Positions 1 to 9,016 of a DNA stretch of 47,604 bases are shown one piece after another. Below the pieces are notes generated by a model. It was given only the letters and a program-made list of their open reading frames with translations. It was not told where the DNA came from and made no database searches. The position numbers were made by a program, and so were the translations under genes. The stretch is from Bacteroidaceae bacterium (GTDB lineage Bacteria > Bacteroidota > Bacteroidia > Bacteroidales > Bacteroidaceae), in the NCBI GenBank assembly GCA_024683455.1, contig JAIKYE010000041.1, forward strand, positions 1 to 47,604, read 5' to 3'. Position 1 is the first letter of the stretch. Every line of letters begins with the position of its first letter.

Positions 1-1
1 A

Positions 2-184
2 AAGAAAGCAAAAGGCAACAGAGTACAGGTTATTCTGGAGTGCACAGAGATGAAGCAAAGCGGTCTGCCTGGTACATCTCGTTATATTACCACCAAGAAC
101 AGAAAGAATACTCCTGAGCGTCTTGAGCTCAAGAAGTACAACCCCATCCTTAAGAAGATGACTGTTCACAAGGAAATCAAGTAA
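2..184 (+). CDS. rpmG: 50S ribosomal protein L33 (5' end outside window)
   Basis: The last 60 codons of L33 read in frame from base 2 to a TAA stop. L33 is a small zinc-ribbon type protein of the large ribosomal subunit. The visible protein has the conserved core VQVILECTE, the [19 protein letters not shown] stretch and the C-terminal KYNP segment typical of the family. Only one cysteine of the usual zinc pairs is visible, so this looks like a cysteine-poor form. The start lies upstream of the window, but at about 60 residues the family is nearly complete. It is followed 25 bp later by the DUF4295 gene, a neighbour expected in Bacteroidota. Confidence 0.95.
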   Translation, partial: KKAKGNRVQVILECTEMKQSGLPGTSRYITTKNRKNTPERLELKKYNPILKKMTVHKEIK

Positions 185-209
185 TAAACTCATTAGAAAA
201 AAATAGACT

Positions 210-368
210 ATGGCAAAGAAAACAGTGGCCTCTCTTCAGACTGGTAAGACCGATGGCCGTTCATATACCAAAGTTATCAAGATGGTAAAGAACCCAGAGA
301 CTGGTTCTTACTCTTTCGATGAGCAGATGGTGCCCAACGAGGCTGTTAAGGATTTCTTCAAGAACTAA
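210..368 (+). CDS. DUF4295 family small protein
   Basis: A 52-residue basic protein beginning MAKKTVASLQ and ending EAVKDFFKN. It matches from memory the Bacteroidota-specific DUF4295 family, which is nearly always encoded directly after rpmG and is probably ribosome-associated; its function is not established. It starts 25 bp after the rpmG stop and is followed by a strong terminator, so it closes the ribosomal operon. Lysine-rich composition fits a nucleic-acid or ribosome-binding role. Start chosen at the only ATG in frame. Confidence 0.9.
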   Translation: MAKKTVASLQTGKTDGRSYTKVIKMVKNPETGSYSFDEQMVPNEAVKDFFKN

Positions 369-400
369 TTAAGGTTCTTCCAAGATACACTAAATTAAAA

Positions 401-434
401 GAGCAACTTCAAGTTTGAGGTTGCTCTTTTTTTT
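401..434 (+). terminator. Rho-independent terminator of the rpmG-DUF4295 operon
   Basis: A 12-bp stem (401-412 with 415-426, one G-T pair) with a 2-base centre is followed by a run of T to about 434. It lies 32 bp after the DUF4295 stop and just before the end of the convergent GH5 gene at 443. Confidence 0.85.
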
Positions 435-442
435 GTTCTGGC

Positions 443-2965
443 TTAATTAATCATTACCTTCTGTGTTCTCTTGCCGTTGGTTATAACGTGTATGCCAGAG
501 GTCTTCATTCCCGCCCCTAATGGCTGACCTGTTATATTATAGGCACGACTTCCTTTTTCTAATGTTAGCGTTGAGCCGTTAAGCTTATATAGTAGGTTGT
601 CTGCACCAATGTTGTTTATCGACGTCTCAGTTTCTGCCGTCAGATCTTTAAGCGTGAAATTGTCGAAGGAATAGCAGAAAGACGTTTTGTTTGTTCCAAC
701 TTTCAAACCAAAGTAAACGATCCCAGTTTTCTTGGCCTTCCACTTCATTACTCCTGTGGTGTGATTTGATCCTGCCTTAGCTTTGACAGACATCATACCA
801 TCATAATTGGCAAGCGATGCATCTTTCCATGAATTCAGCTGTCCTATAGTATTGTCCTCTTCCAACCCTGTGTCAGCGTAATCCTTTGGCTTTTCGGTAA
901 TCATGAAGGCTTGAATCCAAAAATCCCCGTTTTCGTTGTTGCCACGAACTGCCACGTCTGCAGAATAGGTGTGTCCGGCAATCACCTCCACAGGCTGGTA
1001 CAGTACAGTGTTAAGTGAATGACTTCTGGCGTTTGTAATGCACAAAGCTCCTCCATTACCGCCTGAGGGTGTGTTTCCTGTTGCGTTCCATACATACTTT
1101 GCATTGTTTATAGAAGCTAAGGCGGCTGTCTGCCAAGCGCCTTGGTATTCACATTCACCATTTGTCAGATGATTTCGCCCTTCGTCTGTGTCTGGTTTTA
1201 ATGCGTCTATCTCTTGTTCTGTAGCATCCTTTCTGTTCGTTATGCGCAACCAGTTTATGTTGAGCCCACCTTTTTCTATATATACGCGCACGCGCAAGGT
1301 TCCTTTAGGTAAAAGAACATTCGTAAATGTTTTGGTTGCCCATGTAGTGTATCCCCCTGTGGACGACAGTTTCGTGGAGGCTGTTACAGCGCGGTCGTTT
1401 ACCGTGATGCGTACTGTAGAAGAACCTGAGTTTATGGCATATCGCAGTTGCATCTGCCATTTTCCTGCTTCGTTTGGGTTCTCTATTGTGTATTGGAGCC
1501 ATTCGCCATCCTTCGTCTCACCTATATAATATCCACAGCTTTTAGTGTCATTCGGGTTTTCGTACACATCCACGCCATCATTTCGATAAGTCCATCCCTT
1601 CTGCCATGTGGTAAAATCCTCGCCGTTATACTGATAGGATGCATCGTCCGTATCCCAATAAGCTTCACCCGTTGGTCCCATGTCGTAATGTGCAGCATAT
1701 ATGTATTTGCCTGTCTGACAGGCAGAAAACGGAACACATTCATCGCTGAAGGGACGGCGGAGTAGGGCGTCTATATAATCTGTACGTATGATGCATTTAC
1801 TTATGTGCTGTGCTTCGGCCCACGCTTTACATGCATTCCATAATGTTGTTGGGGATGGCCTTGTGCCATTTTGCCATTGAGTGATAACATTGTCATAGTT
1901 GGATACGCGTTTTACCTGGAGTATGGAGTTTATATTACTCTTTTTCATTGGCCAGCAGGTCCATCCTGCAAACTGCATCGCTTCTTCATACAGGCGAACG
2001 CATCCGGCTGTCCATGAGTTGCTGTTTTCACCGAACTCACCTATATAAACCGGACAGTTGTATTTGCTGGCCATGTCTGCCATGTATTGTACCTGTTCCT
2101 TGGTGTTGTAAACGCCATAACGATGGAACTGCAGCATCATCTTCGCATCCATCTTTGTCTGAGGGAAACCCGTATAGTCGTTGCTGTATGAGTTCCCTTC
2201 CAGAATAACTATATGGTTTGTGTCAACTGCCCGTATCGCTTTGATGATATTTCTGAAGGTGTCCCACAATAGCTTATTGTTATTGGCAAGCGTCCAGTTT
2301 GTTTCATTGATGAGATCGTATGCCGCTATACATTTTTGATTTTTATATCGTTCGGCTATCTTTTTCCATAAGGCAGCGAGTTTTGTGCGGTTCTCTTCGC
2401 TTTCCCATAACGATGGTTTGCTGGAGTCGTAGTCGCATATATCCCCCGAGGACTGTCCGCCTGGGCATGCATGCATATCCAGTATGAGCAGGATGTTATG
2501 CCGTTCTGCCCATACGCACATCGAGTCTATTCGACCAAATCCTTCTTGTAGCCACGTCTGCTCACCAGCAACAGCTTCCTTTTCTATTGGTAAGGTGAAG
2601 TATTTGTAATGCATCGGTACCCGCATGGTGTTGAATCCTTTTTCTGAGAGGAATTTCATGTCCTCCTCACAGAAATTATTGTCCATCCATAGACGGTCGA
2701 ACTCTTCAACCTTGGATTCACCGCACACATCGGCAATCATTTTGTCGAACTTATACTGTCGGTCTAAGTTTCCGGATGTGTTCATCATATATGGTTCACG
2801 TACCATCCAGTTGCCACAGTTTGCGCCGCGCAGCACTATGCTCTGACCATCACGTGCCAACAGCTTTGTGCCAGAGACGCGCACAAAATTATCACTTGCT
2901 TGGATAGGGGACGCGCTTATTAAGGCGACAAGTAGAAATGTTAATAGTTTCATTATTATATTCAT
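443..2965 (-). CDS. Secreted multidomain GH5 glycanase (cellulase-like) with CBM and sorting-type tail
   Basis: An 840-residue exported glycoside hydrolase. Residues 1-23 form a signal peptide (MKLLTFLLVALISAS core). The GH5 (beta/alpha)8 domain spans about 28-385: the general acid is E221 in the INETNW motif and the nucleophile E310 in YIGEFGEN, so the site appears intact. About 420-577 resembles a CBM6/35-type carbohydrate-binding domain (GEWLQYTI, NINWLRI). About 600-775 is a second beta-rich binding domain of CBM4_9 type. The final 50 residues (YNITGQPLG, GIHVITNGK) look like the C-terminal sorting tails of Prevotella secreted proteins. The likely substrate is a plant or fungal beta-glucan or mannan; the subfamily cannot be fixed by eye. 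Met5 is an equally good start. It is divergent from the C10 peptidase, and no convincing promoter was seen for it. Confidence 0.88.
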   Translation of the reverse strand: MNIIMKLLTFLLVALISASPIQASDNFVRVSGTKLLARDGQSIVLRGANCGNWMVREPYMMNTSGNLDRQYKFDKMIADVCGESKVEEFDRLWMDNNFCEEDMKFLSEKGFNTMRVPMHYKYFTLPIEKEAVAGEQTWLQEGFGRIDSMCVWAERHNILLILDMHACPGGQSSGDICDYDSSKPSLWESEENRTKLAALWKKIAERYKNQKCIAAYDLINETNWTLANNNKLLWDTFRNIIKAIRAVDTNHIVILEGNSYSNDYTGFPQTKMDAKMMLQFHRYGVYNTKEQVQYMADMASKYNCPVYIGEFGENSNSWTAGCVRLYEEAMQFAGWTCWPMKKSNINSILQVKRVSNYDNVITQWQNGTRPSPTTLWNACKAWAEAQHISKCIIRTDYIDALLRRPFSDECVPFSACQTGKYIYAAHYDMGPTGEAYWDTDDASYQYNGEDFTTWQKGWTYRNDGVDVYENPNDTKSCGYYIGETKDGEWLQYTIENPNEAGKWQMQLRYAINSGSSTVRITVNDRAVTASTKLSSTGGYTTWATKTFTNVLLPKGTLRVRVYIEKGGLNINWLRITNRKDATEQEIDALKPDTDEGRNHLTNGECEYQGAWQTAALASINNAKYVWNATGNTPSGGNGGALCITNARSHSLNTVLYQPVEVIAGHTYSADVAVRGNNENGDFWIQAFMITEKPKDYADTGLEEDNTIGQLNSWKDASLANYDGMMSVKAKAGSNHTTGVMKWKAKKTGIVYFGLKVGTNKTSFCYSFDNFTLKDLTAETETSINNIGADNLLYKLNGSTLTLEKGSRAYNITGQPLGAGMKTSGIHVITNGKRTQKVMIN

Positions 2966-3443
2966 TAGGGTGGGTAAAGATATACATTATTTTATAAAAG
3001 CCTGTTGGCCTCGCTGTTTTATTTTCATGAAACGGTATGATATGTTTCTTAAACCTGCAAATTTGCTTACTTCCTTTAGGCGGCCTGCTTACTACGGGTA
3101 AGCCAAAAAGGTGCTTCCTCTTAACGAAAAACGGTAATCCGGAGAAACCTTCTTGCGAGTTGCCTGTGATATTTTTTTTAACCTGAGTAGAGTATACGAT
3201 TACTTTATTTTGTTTGTATTTTTACTTACATTTATTTTGTTAATAAAAAGATGATTTTTTGTCTGAAAAAAAATAGAAAAAGTCTTTGCCGTTTTCCCAC
3301 TATATTATATCTTTGTGACCGAAAAAACTAATTTAAGAAAGAAATCGTATGATGTAAGTCGGGGTGACGTGCGTTCAGCTTCCACTCTCTATGCACAACA
3401 TTAACCTTGTAAAACTTTTTATTTAAATACTAACAACAACATT
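2966..3443. other. Divergent intergenic region between GH5 and C10 peptidase genes
   Basis: 478 bases without a credible gene. It holds a good promoter for the C10 peptidase (3285-3315) followed by a leader of roughly 120 nt. A small hairpin (GCTTAC/GTAAGC, 3087-3103) lies nearer the GH5 side. No TAnnTTTG box was found on the minus strand, so the GH5 promoter stays unidentified. Confidence 0.6.
3285..3315 (+). promoter_or_regulatory. Bacteroidota-type promoter of the C10 peptidase gene
   Basis: TTTG (3285-3288) and TATCTTTG (3308-3315) are separated by 19 bp, matching the -33/-7 consensus of the Bacteroidota primary sigma factor. The start codon is at 3444, implying a leader of about 120 nt. 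Confidence 0.75.
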
Positions 3444-6400
3444 ATGAAACTAAAATTAACTTTTTTGATGTTTTGCTGTGCCATTATGGCTACGGCCGAA
3501 CCTGTTGGACGACAGACGGCGCTTTATACAGCCCAGTCTTACTTGATGGCCAAAGGTAAACACATCAACGCTACTCAAAGACCCTTCAGGGCTGCACGCA
3601 AATCGGCATCCGCCAAGGCTGAGGAAGAACAGGCATACTATTATGTCTTCAATGCCGGAGATAACGGAGGCTATGTCATTGTTTCTGGTGACGACCGTGT
3701 AGCACCTATCCTTGGTTATGTAGAACAGGGCTCTTTCGATCCCGATGAAATTCCCGACAATATGCGTGCATGGCTCGAGGGCTACGAAGAGGAAATCAAA
3801 TATGTTATTGACAACGATTTGAAACCCAGTTCGCCCGCTCTCAGAAGGCGCAGCAAGGTTATCAACACCAAGCACAGTGTCCCAGAGATTCTTACCACAC
3901 GCTGGAATCAGGGATTGCCCTATAACCTGACCATCGAGAAGTACTACAAGGGAGATGGTACACAGGCACGTCCTGCCACAGGATGTATTGCCACAGCATG
4001 GGCACAGGTCATCAACTTCCACAAATATCCTGACGAAATTAAAGTTGAGATTCCCGCTCATTCCAAAACCTACACGCTGGATGACGGAACCAAGAAAACC
4101 GTTACCTTCCCCAAGGTTCCCCGTGGCTCCAAGATTGACTGGGACAATATGCAGGATACATACAGTTGCAACGAGAATCATGCTCACACCGCAGCAGACA
4201 CCGCGGTAGCTAACCTGATGCGCTATTGCGGTGCGGCAGTACAGATGGGATATGGTGCTTCCTCTGGAGCCACTTGGCATGCTCCCGATGTTGTTAAGTA
4301 CTTCGGCTTTGATGATAGTGGTCACAGAGTCGGTCGAGACGAGTGTAGCATAGACGAGTGGCAGGATCTGATATACAATGAGATAGCTGCCGGTTATCCT
4401 GTACCTTTCAGCGGCTCAAAGATTAGCGGCGGACATGCCTTCGTGCTGGATGGATTCGATGGCGAACAACTCTTCCATGTCAACTGGGGCTGGGGTGGCA
4501 GTAGCAACGGTTGGTTCCTGATAGGAGTGCTTAACTCTGGAGATAACAGCGGCATCGGTGCTGTTCCTGGAAGCGGCGGTTATGCAAGAGGACAGGCTGC
4601 AGTTATAGGTTTGCGTCGTCCTGACAACATCAAGGCAGACACCTACCTTAGCATTAGCGATGTGGCTATCAGCGGCACATCCGTCAAAGCAACCTTTAAG
4701 AATGGGACAGGTGCTACTGGAAATTTCAATGTAGGTATCTTGAAACTCGAAGATGACGGTAGTTACTCACTTGTGGGTACCAGATTTTCCATTACAGGAA
4801 TTGCCAATGGTGCCACAAATTCAAAGACTTTCCCTATCCTGAAGAAACTTCCAGAGGGAACCTACAAGCTTACTCCTGCCTGTAAACCCATCAATAGCGA
4901 GAACTGGAAACCACTCTACAACATGCGCGACCAGTACATCGAGGCCGTAGTTGACTCTGATGGCCGTCCCACTCTTCGCATTGTAAATCCCGTTACTGAT
5001 CTTAGCATAGATACCATCACTTTCCCTGGTAATCGTATTGTAGGTAAGGAACAGGAAATACTTGTGAAATTCCGTAACAATGCCGACGAATTCTACCATG
5101 ATGTTTATCTCTTTGCAAGCAAGACAAACACGATGGTATATACCGACAATCTGGCCCGTGTTGGTGTCCGCAAGGGCGAAACGGCAGAAATCTCGTTTTA
5201 CTACACCCCAGAGGAAACTGGCACCTACAATCTTTGGCTCTGTTATGACAAAAAGGGAGCTAATGTAATAGGTCAAGGCATCATGGAGGTGGTAACGGAA
5301 GCCGAAGTCGCCAAGGCAAACCTTGCCATCAGCTATTCCGTAGTCAATGGTGCCAACAACATCGCCTATGGCAATCAAATCTATGCAAAAGCTACCATCA
5401 AGAACAACGGCAACACAGATTACGACGGAACAGTCAAGATTCAGCTCTGGAAACAGAAAGTAGGCGCCAATACAGCCTCAAGTAGTTCAACCAGTAAGTA
5501 TAACGTTGAGATTCCAAAGGGCAAGTCCGTTACCGTGGATGTTCATTTCAATATCAGTTCAGACTATACCTGTCGTTTTAAGGCCATGTATGGTAATCAG
5601 GATGGAACGCTCAGTGGTGGCGGCATCTGGGATTACAAGTGCCAAATACAGGATGGTATTCTCAGCTGGAAAACCGACGGTAGCGTAACCGGTAAAGCCT
5701 ATGCTGCCAGCAGTACCACAGCCACTAATATTTGTGGTGTTCTTGCCAGTTGCAGCAGTAAGATTAACCGTATGTCGCCCAACCGTACCAATCCTAATAC
5801 TATCTATGCCTTTGAAGAAGGCATGACGCCTCCTGCCATGCTGGATACATGTAATCTCGTAGTCGGAAAACAGACTAAACACATCAAGATGGTCAATGAA
5901 AAACCTTACATTATCCCCGTAACATTCCAAGCTGACAGTGCGTCCTTCACCTATACCTTCCCTCAGGGTGAGAATGGTACTGGTTGGCAGGCCTTCACTA
6001 TGCCGTTCGGCACCGACTCCGTTTACGTTGACGGAATTCCTATGGCTTTGGACGACAGCAGAAATCATTTCTGGATTTATGAATTCTCTGCGCAGGGTGC
6101 CAATGGCGAAGTCATCTTCAGTCCTGTTACGGAACTTCGTGGTTCTACGCCCTACATCATAGCAGCAGATGGCACTATGGCAGGTAGGTCTATTGTTTTC
6201 CGTTCTGTAGATGTTCCCTTCTACAAGTCGGGTTCTGACAAGATGGTCATCTCGTCACCCAACTACCTCTTCCGCGGAACTACTTTGTCCACACCAGTCA
6301 ATAACTGCTACGTGTTGAACGCAGAGGGAACGGCCTTCCAATATATTACTACGAAGACTACGCTTAGCCCTCTTACCGCGTACTTCACTACCAGTCTGGC

Positions 6401-6605
6401 AGAGGATCAACTTCCGCTCAGCATAGAACTTCCAGACTTGAATGCTCTCATAGCAGAGTTTGCAGACAGCGAAGATGCCATCACCACGATTAACTCCTCC
6501 GTTCGTAGAACCGGAAACATTTACGATCTTTCAGGACGTAAGCAAGGTTCTAAGCTAAAGGCGGGTGTTTATATAGTTGACGGCAAGAAAGTCATGGTTA
6601 AGTAA
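3444..6605 (+). CDS. Secreted C10 (streptopain/interpain-type) cysteine peptidase with long C-terminal extension
   Basis: A 1053-residue exported cysteine protease. Residues 1-18 are a signal peptide. About 20-125 match the Spi-type inhibitory propeptide (YYYVFNAGDNGGYVIVSGDD). The catalytic C10 domain covers about 140-392: Cys181 in PATGCIATAWAQ, His331 in SGGHAFVLDG, and the HVNWGWGG segment with Asn347. After it come beta-sandwich repeats of CARDB type (about 515-735), a further beta-rich region, and a C-terminal tail (about 1010-1053, IYDLSGRKQG, GVYIVDGKKVMVK) like that of the neighbouring GH5 enzyme. Streptopain and Prevotella intermedia interpain A belong to this family; such enzymes cleave host or dietary proteins after self-removal of the propeptide. 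It has its own promoter and terminator, so it is monocistronic. Confidence 0.93.
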   Translation: MKLKLTFLMFCCAIMATAEPVGRQTALYTAQSYLMAKGKHINATQRPFRAARKSASAKAEEEQAYYYVFNAGDNGGYVIVSGDDRVAPILGYVEQGSFDPDEIPDNMRAWLEGYEEEIKYVIDNDLKPSSPALRRRSKVINTKHSVPEILTTRWNQGLPYNLTIEKYYKGDGTQARPATGCIATAWAQVINFHKYPDEIKVEIPAHSKTYTLDDGTKKTVTFPKVPRGSKIDWDNMQDTYSCNENHAHTAADTAVANLMRYCGAAVQMGYGASSGATWHAPDVVKYFGFDDSGHRVGRDECSIDEWQDLIYNEIAAGYPVPFSGSKISGGHAFVLDGFDGEQLFHVNWGWGGSSNGWFLIGVLNSGDNSGIGAVPGSGGYARGQAAVIGLRRPDNIKADTYLSISDVAISGTSVKATFKNGTGATGNFNVGILKLEDDGSYSLVGTRFSITGIANGATNSKTFPILKKLPEGTYKLTPACKPINSENWKPLYNMRDQYIEAVVDSDGRPTLRIVNPVTDLSIDTITFPGNRIVGKEQEILVKFRNNADEFYHDVYLFASKTNTMVYTDNLARVGVRKGETAEISFYYTPEETGTYNLWLCYDKKGANVIGQGIMEVVTEAEVAKANLAISYSVVNGANNIAYGNQIYAKATIKNNGNTDYDGTVKIQLWKQKVGANTASSSSTSKYNVEIPKGKSVTVDVHFNISSDYTCRFKAMYGNQDGTLSGGGIWDYKCQIQDGILSWKTDGSVTGKAYAASSTTATNICGVLASCSSKINRMSPNRTNPNTIYAFEEGMTPPAMLDTCNLVVGKQTKHIKMVNEKPYIIPVTFQADSASFTYTFPQGENGTGWQAFTMPFGTDSVYVDGIPMALDDSRNHFWIYEFSAQGANGEVIFSPVTELRGSTPYIIAADGTMAGRSIVFRSVDVPFYKSGSDKMVISSPNYLFRGTTLSTPVNNCYVLNAEGTAFQYITTKTTLSPLTAYFTTSLAEDQLPLSIELPDLNALIAEFADSEDAITTINSSVRRTGNIYDLSGRKQGSKLKAGVYIVDGKKVMVK

Positions 6606-6613
6606 ATTCCAAG

Positions 6614-6642
6614 GAGGGCGATTCATTCGCCCTCTTTTTTTT
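6614..6642 (+). terminator. Rho-independent terminator of the C10 peptidase gene
   Basis: A perfect 8-bp GC-rich stem (6614-6621 with 6627-6634) with a 5-base loop is followed by eight T. It starts 9 bp after the stop codon. Confidence 0.92.
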
Positions 6643-6703
6643 GTAATTCGTGCAATTGGATATGATTTATTTGCACTTTCTCGGTGAAATCATGTTTTTT
6701 TTG

Positions 6704-6711
6704 TACTTTTG
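6704..6711 (+). promoter_or_regulatory. -7 box of the ftsY operon promoter
   Basis: TACTTTTG fits the Bacteroidota -7 consensus TAnnTTTG and is 29 bp before the ftsY start. No clear TTTG lies 19-21 bp upstream; the nearest (6670-6673) is 30 bp away, so the -33 part is weak. Confidence 0.55.
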
Positions 6712-6740
6712 CACCCAAGAATGTGTAAATAGAGATAATT

Positions 6741-7694
6741 ATGGGATTCTTTAATTTCTTCTCAAAGGAAAAGAAAGAAACGCTTGATCATGGTCTGGAG
6801 AAGACGAAGGAGAGTTTCTTTGGCAAACTGTCACGTGCCGTTGCAGGTAAATCCAAGGTGGATGATGATGTCCTGGATAACCTGGAGGAGGTGTTGGTGA
6901 CCAGTGATGTGGGCGTAGATACCACACTGAACATCATTCAACGTATAGAGGAGCGTGTGGCCAGAGACAAATATGTCTCTACTAGCGAACTGAACAATAT
7001 CCTGCGCGATGAGATTTCTCAGCTCCTGACAGAAAATAATACCGATGATACGGAGGGATTTAAAATCCCAGAGGGTAAGAAACCATATGTTATTATGGTC
7101 GTTGGTGTAAATGGAGTAGGTAAGACTACCACCATAGGTAAGTTGGCTTACCAGTTTAAGCAGGCTGGCTACAAGGTGATGCTTGGTGCTGCCGATACTT
7201 TCCGCGCGGCTGCCGTAGAACAACTGGTTATCTGGGGCGAAAGGGTCGGTGTTCCCGTAGTGAAGCAGAATATGGGTAGCGATCCTGCCAGTGTGGCATA
7301 CGATACGCTGAACAGTGCTATTGCCAACGATATGGATGTGGTACTGATAGATACAGCCGGTCGTCTGCACAACAAGAAGGGTTTGATGGATGAGCTTTCC
7401 AAGATTAAACGTGTAATGCAGAAACTCAAAGCGGATACACCGGACGACGTGATGCTGGTGCTGGATGGAAGTACAGGACAAAATGCATTCGAGCAGGCCA
7501 AGCAGTTTACCCAGGCTACAGATGTTACCAGTATGGCCATTACCAAACTGGACGGCTCCGCAAAGGGTGGTGTGGTGATTGGCATCAGCGACCAGTTTAA
7601 GATTCCTGTTCGTTACATCGGTTTGGGCGAAGGAATGGAGGATTTGCAAGGGTTTAACCGTAGGGAGTTTGTGGACTCGCTGTTTAAGAGCTGA
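6741..7694 (+). CDS. ftsY: Signal recognition particle receptor FtsY
   Basis: A 317-residue SRP GTPase that receives ribosome-nascent chain complexes at the inner membrane for co-translational insertion. An amphipathic basic N-terminus (GFFNFFSKEKKE) serves as membrane anchor; the long acidic A domain of the enterobacterial protein is absent, as usual in Bacteroidota. The N domain covers about 20-100 and the G domain follows: P-loop GVNGVGKT (122-129), ADTFRAAA, DTAGR, TKLDGSAKGG and the C-terminal GLGEGMEDLQGF motif. It is first in the chain ftsY-rimO-HU-HU/LysM, with a 3-bp gap to rimO. Confidence 0.97.
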   Translation: MGFFNFFSKEKKETLDHGLEKTKESFFGKLSRAVAGKSKVDDDVLDNLEEVLVTSDVGVDTTLNIIQRIEERVARDKYVSTSELNNILRDEISQLLTENNTDDTEGFKIPEGKKPYVIMVVGVNGVGKTTTIGKLAYQFKQAGYKVMLGAADTFRAAAVEQLVIWGERVGVPVVKQNMGSDPASVAYDTLNSAIANDMDVVLIDTAGRLHNKKGLMDELSKIKRVMQKLKADTPDDVMLVLDGSTGQNAFEQAKQFTQATDVTSMAITKLDGSAKGGVVIGISDQFKIPVRYIGLGEGMEDLQGFNRREFVDSLFKS

Positions 7695-7697
7695 ACA

Positions 7698-8999
7698 TTG
7701 AAAAAGCCTGTTGTAGATATAATCACCCTAGGGTGCAGTAAGAATCTGGTGGATAGCGAGAAGCTTATCCGCCAATTGGAGTTGAACGGTTTTTCTGTGA
7801 CACATGATGCAGAGAATCCTAAAGGTGAGATTGCGGTTATAAATACCTGTGGATTCATAGGTGATGCTAAGGAAGAGAGCATAAATATGATACTTGAGAT
7901 GGCCCAGCGAAAAGTGAAGGGTAATCTTAAACAACTAATTGTAATGGGCTGTCTTTCCGAAAGATATCTTCATGAATTGGAAGGTGAACTGCCTGAGGTG
8001 GATAGGTTTTATGGTAAGTTTGACTGGGAACGCGTTATAACAGACCTTGACAAGACTTATTACATGGAATCTTGCAACTCAAGACGCATTACTACCCCCA
8101 GCCATTATGCTTATTTAAAAATCAGCGAAGGATGCAACAGGACTTGTTCCTATTGTGCAATTCCCATAATAACAGGTGCTCATAAGAGCCGCCCGATAGA
8201 GGATGTTCTGGCGGAAGTGGAGGAGTTGGTGCAGCAAGGCGTTAAGGAATTCCAGGTTATAGCACAGGAGCTAACTTATTATGGACTTGATTTGTATAAG
8301 GAGCGAAAAATTGCTGAACTGGTAGAACGTATTGCTCAGACACCAGGTGTGGAATGGATACGTCTGCATTATGCCTATCCCACCCAGTTTCCCATGGACT
8401 TGCTGAAGGTGATGGCTAAGTATGATAATGTTTGTAAGTATCTGGATATAGCCCTACAGCATTGCTCGGATAATGTGCTGGCCAATATGCACAGGAATAT
8501 TACCAAGGAGCAAACCTATACGTTGCTAGAGACAATCAGAAGAGAGGTACCTGGCATATACATTCGCACGACGTTGATGGTAGGTTATCCCGGCGAAACA
8601 GACGAGGATTTTGCTGAACTGATAGACTTTATCAAGTGGGCAAAATTTGAAAGAATGGGTGCCTTTGCCTATAGCGAGGAAGACGGTACCTATGCAGCAG
8701 AACATTATACAGACGATGTACCGCAGGATGTAAAGCAGGCAAGGTTAAGCAAGTTGATGCGTGTTCAGCAGAATATCAGTCTGGCACATCAGGAAAATAA
8801 AATAGGGAAACAATATAAGGTCATCATTGACCGACTGGAAGGTGATTATTATATAGGAAGAACAGAGTATGACTCGCCAGAAGTTGATCCTGAGATTTTA
8901 ATCCGCAAAACGGACGATACTACGTTACAGATAGGCGAGTTCTACAATGTAGAGGTAGATAGTGCAGAGGAGTTTGATCTTTATGCTCATGTTGTATAA
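7698..8999 (+). CDS. rimO: Ribosomal protein S12 methylthiotransferase RimO
   Basis: A 433-residue radical SAM enzyme that adds a methylthio group to an aspartate of ribosomal protein S12. The N-terminal UPF0004 domain holds C13, C51 and C85, ligands of the auxiliary [4Fe-4S] cluster. The radical SAM motif C146xxxC150xxC153 (EGCNRTCSYCAIP) follows, and the C-terminal part is a TRAM domain. The start is TTG at 7698: no ATG lies near, and the encoded MKKPVVDIITLGCSKNLVDSE fits the family N-terminus exactly. It is translationally coupled to ftsY. Confidence 0.96.
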   Translation: MKKPVVDIITLGCSKNLVDSEKLIRQLELNGFSVTHDAENPKGEIAVINTCGFIGDAKEESINMILEMAQRKVKGNLKQLIVMGCLSERYLHELEGELPEVDRFYGKFDWERVITDLDKTYYMESCNSRRITTPSHYAYLKISEGCNRTCSYCAIPIITGAHKSRPIEDVLAEVEELVQQGVKEFQVIAQELTYYGLDLYKERKIAELVERIAQTPGVEWIRLHYAYPTQFPMDLLKVMAKYDNVCKYLDIALQHCSDNVLANMHRNITKEQTYTLLETIRREVPGIYIRTTLMVGYPGETDEDFAELIDFIKWAKFERMGAFAYSEEDGTYAAEHYTDDVPQDVKQARLSKLMRVQQNISLAHQENKIGKQYKVIIDRLEGDYYIGRTEYDSPEVDPEILIRKTDDTTLQIGEFYNVEVDSAEEFDLYAHVV

Positions 9000-9016
9000 G
9001 TAATATCTGTTGGTTT

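Noticed and set aside
3086..3104. GCTTAC/GTAAGC hairpin considered as terminator or riboswitch
   Set aside because: Only a 6-bp stem without T run or conserved surroundings; too weak to call.
3456..4325. Minus-strand open frame of 289 codons opposite the C10 peptidase
   Set aside because: It is the shadow of a gene with clear catalytic motifs; the product has no recognisable domain and no promoter.
6831..7649. Minus-strand open frame of 272 codons opposite ftsY
   Set aside because: Shadow frame of a well-identified GTPase gene; Cys/His-rich composition typical of antisense reading.
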